DNA of 51,646 nucleotides from Eubacteriales bacterium (GTDB lineage Bacteria; Bacillota; Clostridia; Peptostreptococcales; Anaerovoracaceae), in contig JAQXJR010000034.1 in NCBI GenBank assembly GCA_029009055.1, positions 1 through 51,646 of the forward strand, read 5' to 3'. Position numbers and translations under genes: made by a program. Under the pieces are notes generated by a model. That model was not told the DNA's origin. It saw only the letters and a list, made by a program, of their open reading frames with translations, and did not search any database. Shown in pieces: positions 35,020 through 43,535 of this stretch. Position 1 is the first letter of the stretch. Each line of letters starts with the position of its first letter.

Positions 35020-36198
35020 ATGCTTTATTCGAAACGCATTGCTCAGAAATTAATCATTCTCTTGCTATCTCTTTGCATGATCACAATTCTTATGCCTGGG
35101 ATTTCTTTCGCCGAGAGTGAAAAACCATTCTTTGAACTGAATGTTCCTGACGAGATGACTTTGGACTCGCCACCACAGGGCACGACCTATGATTATCATG
35201 ATTATAATATCTATATTTGCTCTCAAGACTATGATAACAGCATAACCAAGGCTGAGGCTGCTGACACTTCTGTCGTGAGATTTAAGAAGGACTACGACGA
35301 TGAGAGCGATGAAGACAGCGATGTGTATTATATTGTCCCGAAAAAAGCTGGGACAACAACGGTGACACTTACAGATAGTTATGGGCAAACGAAACAAATA
35401 CAGCTCACCATTACACCGCAGTTTGTGGATGATTATAAATATCTTGAAAAATTGGCAGATACCAGAACAGAGTTGGAGTACGGGGCAGAGATTACTGGCA
35501 ACACCATGGAAAGCGCTTCAGTGACTGCAGAAATTGAAGGAAAGACCTACACAGCAAAGGCGAACTATAACGGCTACTTCCACATAAGTACCCCAGCTTA
35601 TCCTGCTGGAACATCGGTTTCTATGACCTATTCCAAAGGGCTCTCGACCTATTCCGAAATACTAAAAATAAAGCCTACGGAATTTGGTTATATAGAACTT
35701 TCTTCTTATTATTATACATACAATAACAAAGTCAAAACTCCAGCAGTTACCGTATATGACAGCTATGACAATGATGAGTATTATACAAAGATTAGTAAAG
35801 AAAACTATACTGTATCCTATCCAGCCGGGAGAATCAATGTTGGATCGTACAAGGTAAAGGTTACTGGGAAATATAATTATATTGGTTCGGATAGTGAAAC
35901 ATTTGATATATATCCGGGAACACCTAGAATCGCAAAAATAACCTCCGGCTCTAAGAAGCTTACTGTCACCCTAAGTAAAGCCCCTTCCGTATATGGAGCT
36001 TCTACCTACCAAATAGCATATAAGGTAAAGGGCGGCTCATGGAAATATACCAATGCGTCCTCCAATTCCACTAAGAAAGTTATAAAGAAATTAAAGTCTA
36101 AAAAATACTATTATGTAAAAGCCCGCGCATGGAAAAAGGTCAGCGGTAAGAAATACTACAGCTCCTGGACCGGCTCGAAGAAAGTAAAAGTGAAATAG
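35020..36198 (+). CDS. Secreted multi-domain beta protein with FN3-like end, AT-rich
   Basis: A 392-residue secreted protein. Signal peptide 1-31 (ends SFAES). Residues about 35-135 look like a bacterial Ig-like domain (VPKKAGTTTVTLTDSYGQTKQIQLTI). Residues about 140-225 form a carboxypeptidase-regulatory/Ig-like domain, and about 228-300 an MBG/YDG-like strand set (GSYKVKVTGKYNYIGSDSETF). The C-terminus (about 303-392) is the same Lys-rich FN3-like module that ends the cobalamin-regulated protein at 24064, with KKLKSKKYYYVKARAWKKV. The coding DNA is clearly more AT-rich and uses more AAA and NNC-AAA codons than neighbours, suggesting transfer. TTAGGAG precedes the ATG. Confidence 0.8.
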   Translation: MLYSKRIAQKLIILLLSLCMITILMPGISFAESEKPFFELNVPDEMTLDSPPQGTTYDYHDYNIYICSQDYDNSITKAEAADTSVVRFKKDYDDESDEDSDVYYIVPKKAGTTTVTLTDSYGQTKQIQLTITPQFVDDYKYLEKLADTRTELEYGAEITGNTMESASVTAEIEGKTYTAKANYNGYFHISTPAYPAGTSVSMTYSKGLSTYSEILKIKPTEFGYIELSSYYYTYNNKVKTPAVTVYDSYDNDEYYTKISKENYTVSYPAGRINVGSYKVKVTGKYNYIGSDSETFDIYPGTPRIAKITSGSKKLTVTLSKAPSVYGASTYQIAYKVKGGSWKYTNASSNSTKKVIKKLKSKKYYYVKARAWKKVSGKKYYSSWTGSKKVKVK

Positions 36199-36220
36199 CC
36201 CTCATAATCCCGCTCCCCCT

Positions 36221-36249
36221 TTTACTACACCTCAGCGAGCGGGTATAAT
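36221..36249 (+). promoter_or_regulatory. Promoter of the xpaC-telA operon
   Basis: TTTACT (36221-36226), a 17-base spacer and TATAAT (36244-36249) lie about 70 bases before the xpaC start. Confidence 0.65.
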
Positions 36250-36320
36250 AATAGTATCTATGTCGATACACCGAACTAAAAACCGAAAAGAGGATAAAAC
36301 CGAAAAGCGGGTGAATATAT

Positions 36321-37691
36321 ATGGACTATTTTAAGAATATGGTCGACCTGACGGACGACATCACAGAGAGGGTCGCGAAAGCCATTAATTCCAATGACTA
36401 TAGCGGCCTGGCCGATGGCATCAGGCAGGATGTGAACAGTTACGCCGACCAGATAAATAAGATGAAATACGAGCAGTACCGGAAGACCTGGCAGAATGGC
36501 CAGGGCGGACCGGGCGCTGGACCGCAAAACAACTCCTACCAAGGCCAAGGCGCCGGACCCAAAAGCAACGCGTACCGCAACCCCGGCGCCGGTCCTCAGG
36601 GCCGCCCTATAGACCTGAACGAGGTCGAGGCGAATAAGCGCCGAGCGGAGCAGGCGAGAAGAGAGCAGATGCGGCAGGAGATGAACGCTAGAGCCCAGGA
36701 GGTCAGGAACGCCGGATCGGCTGCTTTCAACGCTTTTCGCCAGACTTGGCAGAACGGCACGACACCGTTCATGATGACGAGACCGGGTAAGGGGAAGAAG
36801 ACATTCGCCCTCGTGATAGGATCCATCTTCTCGTTCTCATTTATAGTATCGCTGATATCGCTGCTGACCGCTCCTATAGACATAGCATCTGTCGCAATAG
36901 CAGGTATACTGTCGGCAGGCTCTTTAGCCCTGGCATACAGCGGCTACTCGGGCAGGAAGCTCATAGATAAGTTCAACCGCTACGGAGCACTAGTGGGAAA
37001 TCGCGAATATGTCGATATCCCTAAGCTGGCCTCAGCGGCCGGTGAGGCGGAAGAAACCACTAAGAAGAACCTTCACCGGATGATAAGGGCCAATTACCTG
37101 CCGAGAGCCAGATTCGACGACTCAGGGAAGACCCTACTGCTGACAGACGGGGCTTACAGGCAGTACCTGGACGTTAAGAGAGACAGAGACGAACAGGCCC
37201 GCGTTAAGGCGGCCGAGGAAGAGAGCAGGAAGGCGGAAGATTCTAAGGTGGATCCGGCTGTGCGCGGCATCCTGGAAGACGGTGAGAAGTTCATTAAGGA
37301 GATCCACCAGGCAAACGTCGACATACCAGGCGAATCCATGAGCCAGAAGCTGGATAAGCTGGAAGCCATAGTGCGGAGGATATTTGCTAATGTCCGCGAG
37401 AAGCCGGAGACAGCCCCTCAGCTCAGGAAATTCATGAGTTACTACGTGCCTACGATCAGGAAGCTGCTTAACGCCTACGTGGAGCTGGACAGACAGCCGA
37501 ACGCCGGCGAGAATATAGTCAACACCAAGCGCGAGATAGAGGACGCCATAGACCAGGTCATCCACGGCTGCGAGATCCTGCTGGACAGCATGTTCGAGGA
37601 CGTGGCTTGGGACATCGCATCCGATATATCAGTCATGAAGACCATGATGGAGCAAGACGGTTTAACCGAAGAAAGGAAATCTGAAAAATGA
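36321..37691 (+). CDS. xpaC: XpaC-like protein (5-bromo-4-chloroindolyl phosphate hydrolysis family)
   Basis: A 456-residue protein. The N-terminus is Gly/Pro/Gln/Asn-rich with repeats of GPGAGPQ/GQGAGPKS (about 60-95), followed by a charged helix, two membrane helices (about 163-205), a winged-helix-like region (YGALVGNREYVDIPKLASAAGEAEETTKKNLHRMI) and the XpaC domain (about 310-450). XpaC proteins pair with TelA in many Firmicutes; their biochemical role is not established and the phosphatase label is historical. The stop overlaps the telA start (ATGA), giving a two-gene operon. Confidence 0.88.
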   Translation: MDYFKNMVDLTDDITERVAKAINSNDYSGLADGIRQDVNSYADQINKMKYEQYRKTWQNGQGGPGAGPQNNSYQGQGAGPKSNAYRNPGAGPQGRPIDLNEVEANKRRAEQARREQMRQEMNARAQEVRNAGSAAFNAFRQTWQNGTTPFMMTRPGKGKKTFALVIGSIFSFSFIVSLISLLTAPIDIASVAIAGILSAGSLALAYSGYSGRKLIDKFNRYGALVGNREYVDIPKLASAAGEAEETTKKNLHRMIRANYLPRARFDDSGKTLLLTDGAYRQYLDVKRDRDEQARVKAAEEESRKAEDSKVDPAVRGILEDGEKFIKEIHQANVDIPGESMSQKLDKLEAIVRRIFANVREKPETAPQLRKFMSYYVPTIRKLLNAYVELDRQPNAGENIVNTKREIEDAIDQVIHGCEILLDSMFEDVAWDIASDISVMKTMMEQDGLTEERKSEK

Positions 37692-38842
37692 GCGACACAA
37701 TTGACGACATGAAGATAGAAAGCCCGACCTTGTCCTTCGATGAGGGTCCGGCGCCCGCGCCTGAAGCTTTCAGCGCCCCTGTGGAGGAGAAACCTGCCGC
37801 TAAGGAATACGACCTGTCACCTGATGAGCAGGCTCAGGTAGACTCATTCGTGGAGAAGATAGACCTGACTAATTCCAACGCTATCCTGAATTACGGGACC
37901 GGCACGCAGAAGAAGGTAGCCGACTTCTCTGAGAAAGCCCTGGATAACGTGCGCACCATGGACATGGGCGAGACCGGTGAGATGGTAGCCGGCCTGGTCA
38001 CTCAGCTTAAGAACTTCGACGTCGACGAGAAATCATCCGGCATAGCGGCATTCTTTAAGAAGAAGAAAAACAGCCTCGATGCCTTGAAAGCTAAGTATTC
38101 TAAGGTCGAGACGAATGTGACCCAGATACAGAACGAGCTGGAGAAGCGCCAGGTGACCCTGATGAAGGACTCCGCGACCCTCGATAAGATGTATGCCATG
38201 AACCTGAACTATTTCAAGGAGCTCACCATGTACATCGCTGCCGGGAAGAAGAAGCTGGAACAGGTCCGTAACGTAGACCTTCCGGCCCTTCAGCGTAAGG
38301 CCGAGGCGAGCGGTCTGCCGCAGGACGCCCAGGCGGCTAAGGATATGGCAGCTCTGGCTGAGCGTTTCGAGAAAAAGCTCTACGACCTGGAGATAACCCG
38401 CACCATAGCCATGCAGACGGCGCCGCAGATCAGGATGGTCCAGGCCTCTGATAACCAGATGGCTGAGAAGATCCAGTCAACTATAGTGAACACCATCCCA
38501 CTCTGGAAGAATCAGATGGTAATAGCGCTTGGCGTCCAGCACTCTGTAGATGCTGCTGAGGTCCAGCGCCAGGTGTCTGACATGACGAACGAGCTCCTGA
38601 GAAAGAACGCTGACGCTCTGAAGACAGCTACTGTAGAGACAGCAAAGGAAAGCGAGCGTGGTATCGTGGATATAGAGACTCTCAAGCACACGAACGAGTC
38701 TCTCATCTCTACTTTGGACGAAGTGCTGCAGATCCAGAAAGATGGTAAGGAGAAACGCCAGCAGGCCGAGACAGAGCTTGCCGGCATAGAGGAAGAACTT
38801 AAGGCTAAGCTCCTGGAAGCTGCCCAGAACGCCAGACAGTAA
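37688..38842 (+). CDS. telA: TelA-family toxic anion resistance protein
   Basis: A 384-residue soluble helical protein of the TelA/KlaA family (tellurite and other toxic-anion resistance, also linked to cell-envelope stress and antimicrobial resistance). Visible signatures are QVDSFVEKIDLTNSNAILNYGTGTQKKVADFSEKAL, SSGIAAFFKKKKNSLDALKAKYSKVETNVTQI and RMVQASDNQMAEKIQSTIVNTIPLWKNQMVIAL. An acidic Pro/Ala-rich N-terminus precedes it. Translation is coupled to xpaC. The pair is usually part of a membrane stress-response module; other ter genes are absent here. Confidence 0.92.
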   Translation: MSDTIDDMKIESPTLSFDEGPAPAPEAFSAPVEEKPAAKEYDLSPDEQAQVDSFVEKIDLTNSNAILNYGTGTQKKVADFSEKALDNVRTMDMGETGEMVAGLVTQLKNFDVDEKSSGIAAFFKKKKNSLDALKAKYSKVETNVTQIQNELEKRQVTLMKDSATLDKMYAMNLNYFKELTMYIAAGKKKLEQVRNVDLPALQRKAEASGLPQDAQAAKDMAALAERFEKKLYDLEITRTIAMQTAPQIRMVQASDNQMAEKIQSTIVNTIPLWKNQMVIALGVQHSVDAAEVQRQVSDMTNELLRKNADALKTATVETAKESERGIVDIETLKHTNESLISTLDEVLQIQKDGKEKRQQAETELAGIEEELKAKLLEAAQNARQ

Positions 38843-38877
38843 TGTCTCCTGGCCCCGGCCGTTAAGCCGGAAGCTAG

Positions 38878-39138
38878 TTGAAATCTAAAACCGTTAAAGA
38901 TAGTAACGGAAGTAAGGCGGTTCAGACCACAATAAAGAATTCATCTAAATATGCTGTTAATGTTATAGGTGAAGTGAAATTCTATGATGGCGCAGGTAAG
39001 CTGGTGAGCGTAAAGCCGTTCTACTCGAACTACCTCTCTAAGAAACAGACTCAGACTTATAAGTATACAGCAGACTATCCATATAGCCAGAATTTCGCTA
39101 AGTATGTCGTAATATATAAGTCATACTATAAGAAATAA
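38878..39138 (+). pseudogene. Fragment of an extracellular beta-domain protein
   Basis: An 86-residue frame that begins at TTG directly after an in-frame TAG and reads like a FxLYD-type domain (NSSKYAVNVIGEVKFYDGAGKLVSVKPFYSNYLSKKQTQTYKY...YYKK). It has no signal peptide, and the only possible ribosome site is GGAAG six bases upstream. I read it as the surviving C-terminal end of a larger secreted protein. Translation as a small protein from TTG is possible. A strong terminator follows. Confidence 0.45.
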
Positions 39139-39163
39139 TTAGGCTGCTTAGAAAGTCTCGACG

Positions 39164-39192
39164 CCCGGCGGACGAAGGTCTGCCGGGTTTTT
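39164..39192 (+). terminator. Terminator after xpaC-telA and the fragment
   Basis: CCCGGCGGAC-GAAG-GTCTGCCGGG followed by TTTTTC. Likely ends the xpaC-telA transcript. Confidence 0.9.
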
Positions 39193-39325
39193 CTTTGCTC
39201 GATAAGATCTGGCTTATAACGTGCCGCGGATCCATTCCTTAATTTCTCTTGAAAAATGTTTAACTATCCCTACTTTTTGCCTATAATATTGTCACGAAAA
39301 TCCATTAGGTGAGGAGATGATGAGT

Positions 39326-39925
39326 ATGAGTAAGGTCATTATCAGGGTAGCTGATAAGTCCGACGCGCCGGAGCTGCTCGAAATCTACAGGCATTATGTC
39401 GAGAACACCGCCATAACAGCGGAGGTAGAGACGCCGAGCATCCTGGAATTTAAGGCCAGGCTTACCAATACGCTTAAGAAATACCCATACATAGTCGCGA
39501 CAGACGGGGATACGATCTACGGCTATGCCTACACAGGGCCGTTTAAGGCCAGAGCGGGCTATAACTGGGACGTAGAGACCAGCATATACCTGAACGCCCA
39601 GGGCAGAAGTAAGGGGCTGGGCCGCGAGCTCTATAAGGTCCTGGAAGAAGTGTCCCGAGCACAGGGCATTATAAACATGAACGCCTGCATAGCCTATCCG
39701 GTGAAGGACGATGAGCACCTGACGAAGAACAGCGCCCAGTTCCACGAGCACGTAGGTTTCTCATACGTCGGCGAATTCCACATGTCCATGTATAAATTCG
39801 GAAAGTGGTATAACACGCTGTGGATGGAGAAAGCCATAAACGGGCACCCAGACAGACCCGCCCCGGTCACGCCATTTCCTGACCTTTCCCGAGACGTGCT
39901 TAAGAGGTGCGGCATAACATTTTAA
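39326..39925 (+). CDS. GNAT acetyltransferase, phosphinothricin acetyltransferase-like
   Basis: A 199-residue N-acetyltransferase resembling the Pat/YwnH group: VADKSDAPELLEIYRHYVENTAITAEVETPS at the N-terminus, YAYTGPFKARAGYNWDVETSIYLNAQGRSKGLGRELYKVLEE at the acetyl-CoA site, then SAQFHEHVGFSYVGEF. ATG 39326 is chosen because it lies nine bases after GAGGAG; ATGs at 39317 and 39320 are too close to that site. The family acetylates phosphinothricin or methionine sulfone-like amines; the substrate is unproven. Single gene with its own terminator. Confidence 0.9.
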   Translation: MSKVIIRVADKSDAPELLEIYRHYVENTAITAEVETPSILEFKARLTNTLKKYPYIVATDGDTIYGYAYTGPFKARAGYNWDVETSIYLNAQGRSKGLGRELYKVLEEVSRAQGIINMNACIAYPVKDDEHLTKNSAQFHEHVGFSYVGEFHMSMYKFGKWYNTLWMEKAINGHPDRPAPVTPFPDLSRDVLKRCGITF

Positions 39926-39943
39926 TACATCCAGCAAAGCCGA

Positions 39944-39975
39944 GCCGCCGCGGATCACATCCGTGACGGCTTTTT
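39944..39975 (+). terminator. Terminator of the Pat-like gene
   Basis: GCCG...GGAT-CAC-ATCC...CGGC followed by TTTTTC, with an AGCAAAGC (39933-39940) between stop codon and stem. Confidence 0.8.
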
Positions 39976-40377
39976 CATTTCAATATTCACATCTAATCAA
40001 AGGCTATCTATCCCCACCTGACATTTTCATGTACACGATCGCTTTCAAATGTGTCAAAATAATGAAAAAATCGCCTTGACAATTCGCATTAATATCGCAT
40101 TTTATTTCGTAAATAAGATTGATTAACGAAAAATATTCGCGTATACATATATTTTTTACAAATATGATGATTGTGTGATAATTATGTACTAATATCCATA
40201 CATAATAAAAATACACCTTAAAATCGAAAAAAAGCCTCGAAAAACCCTTTGTGATAAAAAAAACAATAGAAAGTTAATTATTTATCATTACAATTCCTAC
40301 TTATTCCTTTGGTAATATGATATTACATTCCGCGGGTGAGATAATAAGCCCGCATTCATCGAAAGGGGAAGAGTAAA
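39976..40377. other. AT-rich leader before the SDR gene
   Basis: About 400 very AT-rich bases, far from the local average. TTGACA near 40076 followed by a TTTTAT-like box is a possible promoter, leaving a leader of about 270 bases. I recognise no riboswitch. GAAAGGGG before the ATG is the ribosome site. Confidence 0.4.
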
Positions 40378-41151
40378 ATGAAAGAATATTTTAATCTTAA
40401 GGATAACGTAGCTATCATAACGGGAGCATCCACCGGCCTCGGTGTTCAGATGGCTAAGGCACTGGCTAACCAGGGCTGTAATATAGTCGTAGCTGCCAGA
40501 AGACAGGAGAAGATAGACGCTGTAGCTAAGGAGCTCTCCGACACATACGGAGTCGAGACTCTGGCAGTCAGATGCGACATCACAGATACAGACATGGTAG
40601 AGAACCTCGTCGATAAGACACTGGAGAGATTCGGTAAGATCGACATCCTTATTAATAACGCTGGAACAGGCGCTGTAGCCCCAGCTGAGGACATCACAGA
40701 CGAGCAGTTCGCTAACGAGCTGAGGATAGACCTCTTCGGAACATTTAAGGTAGCGCGCGCTGTAGCTAAGAAGGCTATGATCCCGGCTAAGTACGGCAGA
40801 ATCATTAACATAGCCTCTATGTACGGACTCGTAGGTAATAAACAGGCAGGCTCTTCCCCTTACCACGCGGCAAAGGGTGGAGTAGTAAACCTTACCAGGG
40901 CTCTCGCCGCTGAGTGGGGTAAATATGGCATCGCTGTAAACTCTATCTGCCCGGGTTACTTCTACACACCGCTCACTAAGGAAACACTGGATCTTCCTGA
41001 GTTCCAGGCATACGCTAAGCAGGCTATTCCTATGGAGCGCTACGGTGAAGAAGGCGAGCTCGATACAGCAGCTATATTCCTCGCGTCACCTAAGACTACA
41101 TATGTAAACGGTCTTATGCTGGCTGTAGACGGAGGATACACAGCTATCTAA
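40378..41151 (+). CDS. Short-chain dehydrogenase/reductase (gluconate 5-dehydrogenase-like)
   Basis: A 257-residue classical SDR oxidoreductase. It has the Rossmann motif TGASTGLG (15-22), NNAG (93-96), and the catalytic S147, Y162 and K166 (SSPYHAAKGG), and ends MLAVDGGYTAI. It resembles gluconate 5-dehydrogenase or 3-oxoacyl-reductase-like SDRs acting on sugar acids or polyols; the exact substrate is unclear. The codon choice is uniform and strongly biased, and the long AT-rich leader suggests strong or regulated expression. A terminator follows. Confidence 0.9.
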   Translation: MKEYFNLKDNVAIITGASTGLGVQMAKALANQGCNIVVAARRQEKIDAVAKELSDTYGVETLAVRCDITDTDMVENLVDKTLERFGKIDILINNAGTGAVAPAEDITDEQFANELRIDLFGTFKVARAVAKKAMIPAKYGRIINIASMYGLVGNKQAGSSPYHAAKGGVVNLTRALAAEWGKYGIAVNSICPGYFYTPLTKETLDLPEFQAYAKQAIPMERYGEEGELDTAAIFLASPKTTYVNGLMLAVDGGYTAI

Positions 41152-41232
41152 CCTACTGGCGCACACCGCGAGCGTAAAAAGAAATCCAGGAGCGCTTAAT
41201 AAGCGCGATTCGAATATTTCCCATATAGCGAA

Positions 41233-41263
41233 AGCAGGCTTCTCATCACTATGCCTGCTTTTT
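41233..41263 (+). terminator. Terminator of the SDR gene
   Basis: AGCAGGC pairs with GCCTGCT and is followed by TTTTGC, about 80 bases after the stop. Confidence 0.8.
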
Positions 41264-41360
41264 GCTTGCTTAAGAACATTCTTCCATTCGCGCAGAGTGG
41301 CGATATCCCGCCCCCTACTCAATCCTGCACGATTTTCTGAAGATTTCGTGACATTCTTTG

Positions 41361-41389
41361 TTGATAAATACGGTCTACGATGTTAGAAT
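41361..41389 (+). promoter_or_regulatory. Promoter of the Rrf2 regulator gene
   Basis: TTGATA (41361-41366), a 17-base spacer and TAGAAT (41384-41389). The coding sequence begins 140 bases later. Confidence 0.65.
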
Positions 41390-41474
41390 TAGTGCAGTAT
41401 ATACATGACCGGACATTATATCCCGGCGCCGGTAGACACTCAGAGACGATAACGAAGAGAATGATTTGCTAATA

Positions 41475-41487
41475 AGGGGAATCCCCT
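41475..41487. promoter_or_regulatory. Perfect 13-base palindrome before the Rrf2 gene
   Basis: AGGGGAATCCCCT lies between the predicted promoter and the start codon. It may be an autoregulatory operator or a short RNA hairpin. Confidence 0.35.
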
Positions 41488-41528
41488 GTATCAGGCCGGT
41501 TTTCCCGCGAAAGGACGCTTGAAAGCAT

Positions 41529-42041
41529 ATGCTTATAACCAGAGAAATTGACTATTCTTTCAGGATATTAAGGGCGATAGCAGATGGGAAGATCCACTCT
41601 GTGAAGCCTATGTGCGACGCCGAATCCATCCCTTGGAAATTCGCGTATAAGATACTGGGGAAACTCCGCGACGCCGGCATAGTCCAGAACATCAGCGGTG
41701 TCCACGGAGGCTGCAGGCTCATAGTCGACCTTCACGACGTGACGGCCCTGGACATATTCACTATAGTGGATGGGAAGCCTTACGTAAACAGGTGCATGGA
41801 ACAGGGTTATGTCTGCGAATGGGTCACGAAGAAAGGCACACCATGCGGTATAAATCATAACCTTTCATTTATACAGAAGGAATTCGAGGACATGCTTTCG
41901 AAGTACAGCATGTATACCCTGATATTCGAGGACCTGTACGAGCTTTCCGGAAGCGGCGAAAGCGTATCAGAAGAGATGATACCCGAAAGCGCGGAAGCTG
42001 AGCAAAAAACCGGCCAGGCAGCATCGGTGCTCGAGGCATAG
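41529..42041 (+). CDS. Rrf2-family transcriptional regulator
   Basis: A 170-residue Rrf2 regulator. The winged helix (MLITREIDYSFRILRAIADGKIHSV...PWKFAYKILGKLRDAGIVQNISGVHGGCRLI) is followed by the dimer helix and a loop with C89, C96 and C106. That is a plausible set of ligands for an Fe-S cluster, as in IscR/NsrR/RsrR, although the spacing differs from those proteins. Possible roles are sensing of iron-sulfur, redox or nitric-oxide state. The gene stands alone with a palindrome upstream. Its target is unknown. The ribosome site is poor (GAAAGGACGC about ten bases upstream). Confidence 0.88.
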   Translation: MLITREIDYSFRILRAIADGKIHSVKPMCDAESIPWKFAYKILGKLRDAGIVQNISGVHGGCRLIVDLHDVTALDIFTIVDGKPYVNRCMEQGYVCEWVTKKGTPCGINHNLSFIQKEFEDMLSKYSMYTLIFEDLYELSGSGESVSEEMIPESAEAEQKTGQAASVLEA

Positions 42042-42116
42042 AGCGAGTTTTAGGGAGCCTTTAGGGATGCTGCTGGAGAAAACTGCAGTCACCTATAACT
42101 CATTCTGAAGAAAAGA

Positions 42117-42201
42117 GGGAACCCGGCGCGCCGGGTTCCCTTCGTTGTATTGATTAATATAAGCGCTCTTCAGGCTTTGATTTGCCTGAAGAGCGCTTTT
42201 T
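42117..42201. terminator. Two consecutive hairpins between convergent genes
   Basis: A 24-bp perfect palindrome GGGAACCCGGCG/CGCCGGGTTCCC (42117-42140) is followed by a 14-bp stem AGCGCTCTTCAGGC with GCCTGAAGAGCGCT (42162-42197) and TTTTTC. The second is a good terminator for the plus-strand Rrf2 gene. Either may also stop minus-strand transcription from the deacetylase gene. Confidence 0.8.
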
Positions 42202-42210
42202 CATTTATCC

Positions 42211-43260
42211 TTATTCCCCTATCATCGCCCGGAAAGCCGCGAGTGAAGGACTGCCGTTAACCCTGACCCGAGGCAGGAGAAGGGGATCGTCGCCCGGGTA
42301 TATTTTCCCGTACTGAGTAGTGAAGGCGACCTTAAAGCCCGCTTTCTTCACGGCTTCGCGCGCCGTGTCGTTATAATCGCCGAACGGATACGCGAAAGCG
42401 TCAGAACTGCCGAGGACCCTTTGCGACTTCTTAAGGTCCTTCACGCCGTCCGCCACTGACAGGGCCGTAAACACCCCGCCGTGGCCTATGGTCCCGCCCG
42501 GTCTGTGCATGTCGTAGGAGTGCGACTCGAGGTCTATGTGCTTATAATGGTGGCCGACCATCTTCTTCCAGTTGTGGCTGCAGATGACGAAAGATGTCGC
42601 CCGCACGTCGTATTTCTCCAGGAGCGGCGCTCCGTTCTTCTGGAAGAGCTCTGTCCCGTCGTCGAATGTCAGTACCACGCTCTTCTCCGGCAGGCTGATC
42701 TTCCCGTCCAGGTAATCCCTCACGTCCTGCCAGCGCGGGAAGTTATAGCCAGCCTTAACCAGGTACTGAAGCTCCTCCCTCAGGGCGTTCTTCGTTATCA
42801 TATTCGCGTCGATGTGGTCCGGCGGATTCTTCGGATCGTAAACGTTATGGTACATGAGCACGGCCAGCCCCCGCTTCTTCGACGCCTCAGTCTGCGGCCT
42901 GGTCACGACCTCGACATCCCTGCTCGCCCTAGCCTCACGCCCCTGAGCGTCCTTCACAGCGTACTTTACCTTATACGTGCCCGGACATTTCATAGAAGGG
43001 ACATCGACCGCCACAGTCATGCTCAGGTCGTTCCCCTTAGCGTCACTCGCCGAAAATCCCGGGTCTTTATACTTTTCTCCCCAAATCACTTCCATAGGTT
43101 TCTCATCATCCCGCAAAGTAATGACTGGCCCTTCTTCCTTCTCGGCCGCCTTCTCGCTTTCCCGCTCGTCTCCAGTGAAGTCGCGGACGAACACAGCGGT
43201 CACTATGATAAAAACAATAATTAATAGGATAAAAAGCAGTTTATTTACAATATTCTTCAT
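42211..43260 (-). CDS. Membrane-anchored polysaccharide deacetylase
   Basis: A 349-residue NodB-family carbohydrate esterase 4. An N-terminal membrane anchor (8-25) is followed by a DUF5011-like Ig domain (about 46-120) and the NodB domain (about 132-345): VLMYHNVYD, the catalytic/metal motif TFD200D201G, and metal His in SH247SYDMH252. The mature domain faces outside and probably removes acetyl groups from peptidoglycan or another wall polysaccharide, often giving lysozyme resistance. ATG 43260 follows AAAGGTCGAAAG. No partner genes are adjacent. Confidence 0.9.
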   Translation of the reverse strand: MKNIVNKLLFILLIIVFIIVTAVFVRDFTGDERESEKAAEKEEGPVITLRDDEKPMEVIWGEKYKDPGFSASDAKGNDLSMTVAVDVPSMKCPGTYKVKYAVKDAQGREARASRDVEVVTRPQTEASKKRGLAVLMYHNVYDPKNPPDHIDANMITKNALREELQYLVKAGYNFPRWQDVRDYLDGKISLPEKSVVLTFDDGTELFQKNGAPLLEKYDVRATSFVICSHNWKKMVGHHYKHIDLESHSYDMHRPGGTIGHGGVFTALSVADGVKDLKKSQRVLGSSDAFAYPFGDYNDTAREAVKKAGFKVAFTTQYGKIYPGDDPLLLPRVRVNGSPSLAAFRAMIGE

Positions 43261-43535
43261 TTCTTTCGACCTTTCACATATAGCATTCTAGAGGCAAGCC
43301 CTCTTAGTATCAATCTTTTACGGTCTTAATTTCCCTTAAATCAGCCTTAAATATACTTAAGGCGAGCCGCGGGCTCGAGGCGGGCGGAGCCGAGCGCGCC
43401 GGGATCGCTTTGCGGGGGAGCAGAGCTGAAAGCGCCTGGGGATCGCTTTGCTGGGTGAGACGGAGAAATCAGGGTATTCAAAGCCGACACTGCAGGGTAT
43501 AATTGAAATATAAATACGAAAAAGGAGGTCAGTTT

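Noticed and set aside
38878..39138. Independent small secreted protein
   Set aside because: No signal peptide, the TTG start follows an in-frame TAG directly, and the ribosome site is weak; a gene remnant fits better.
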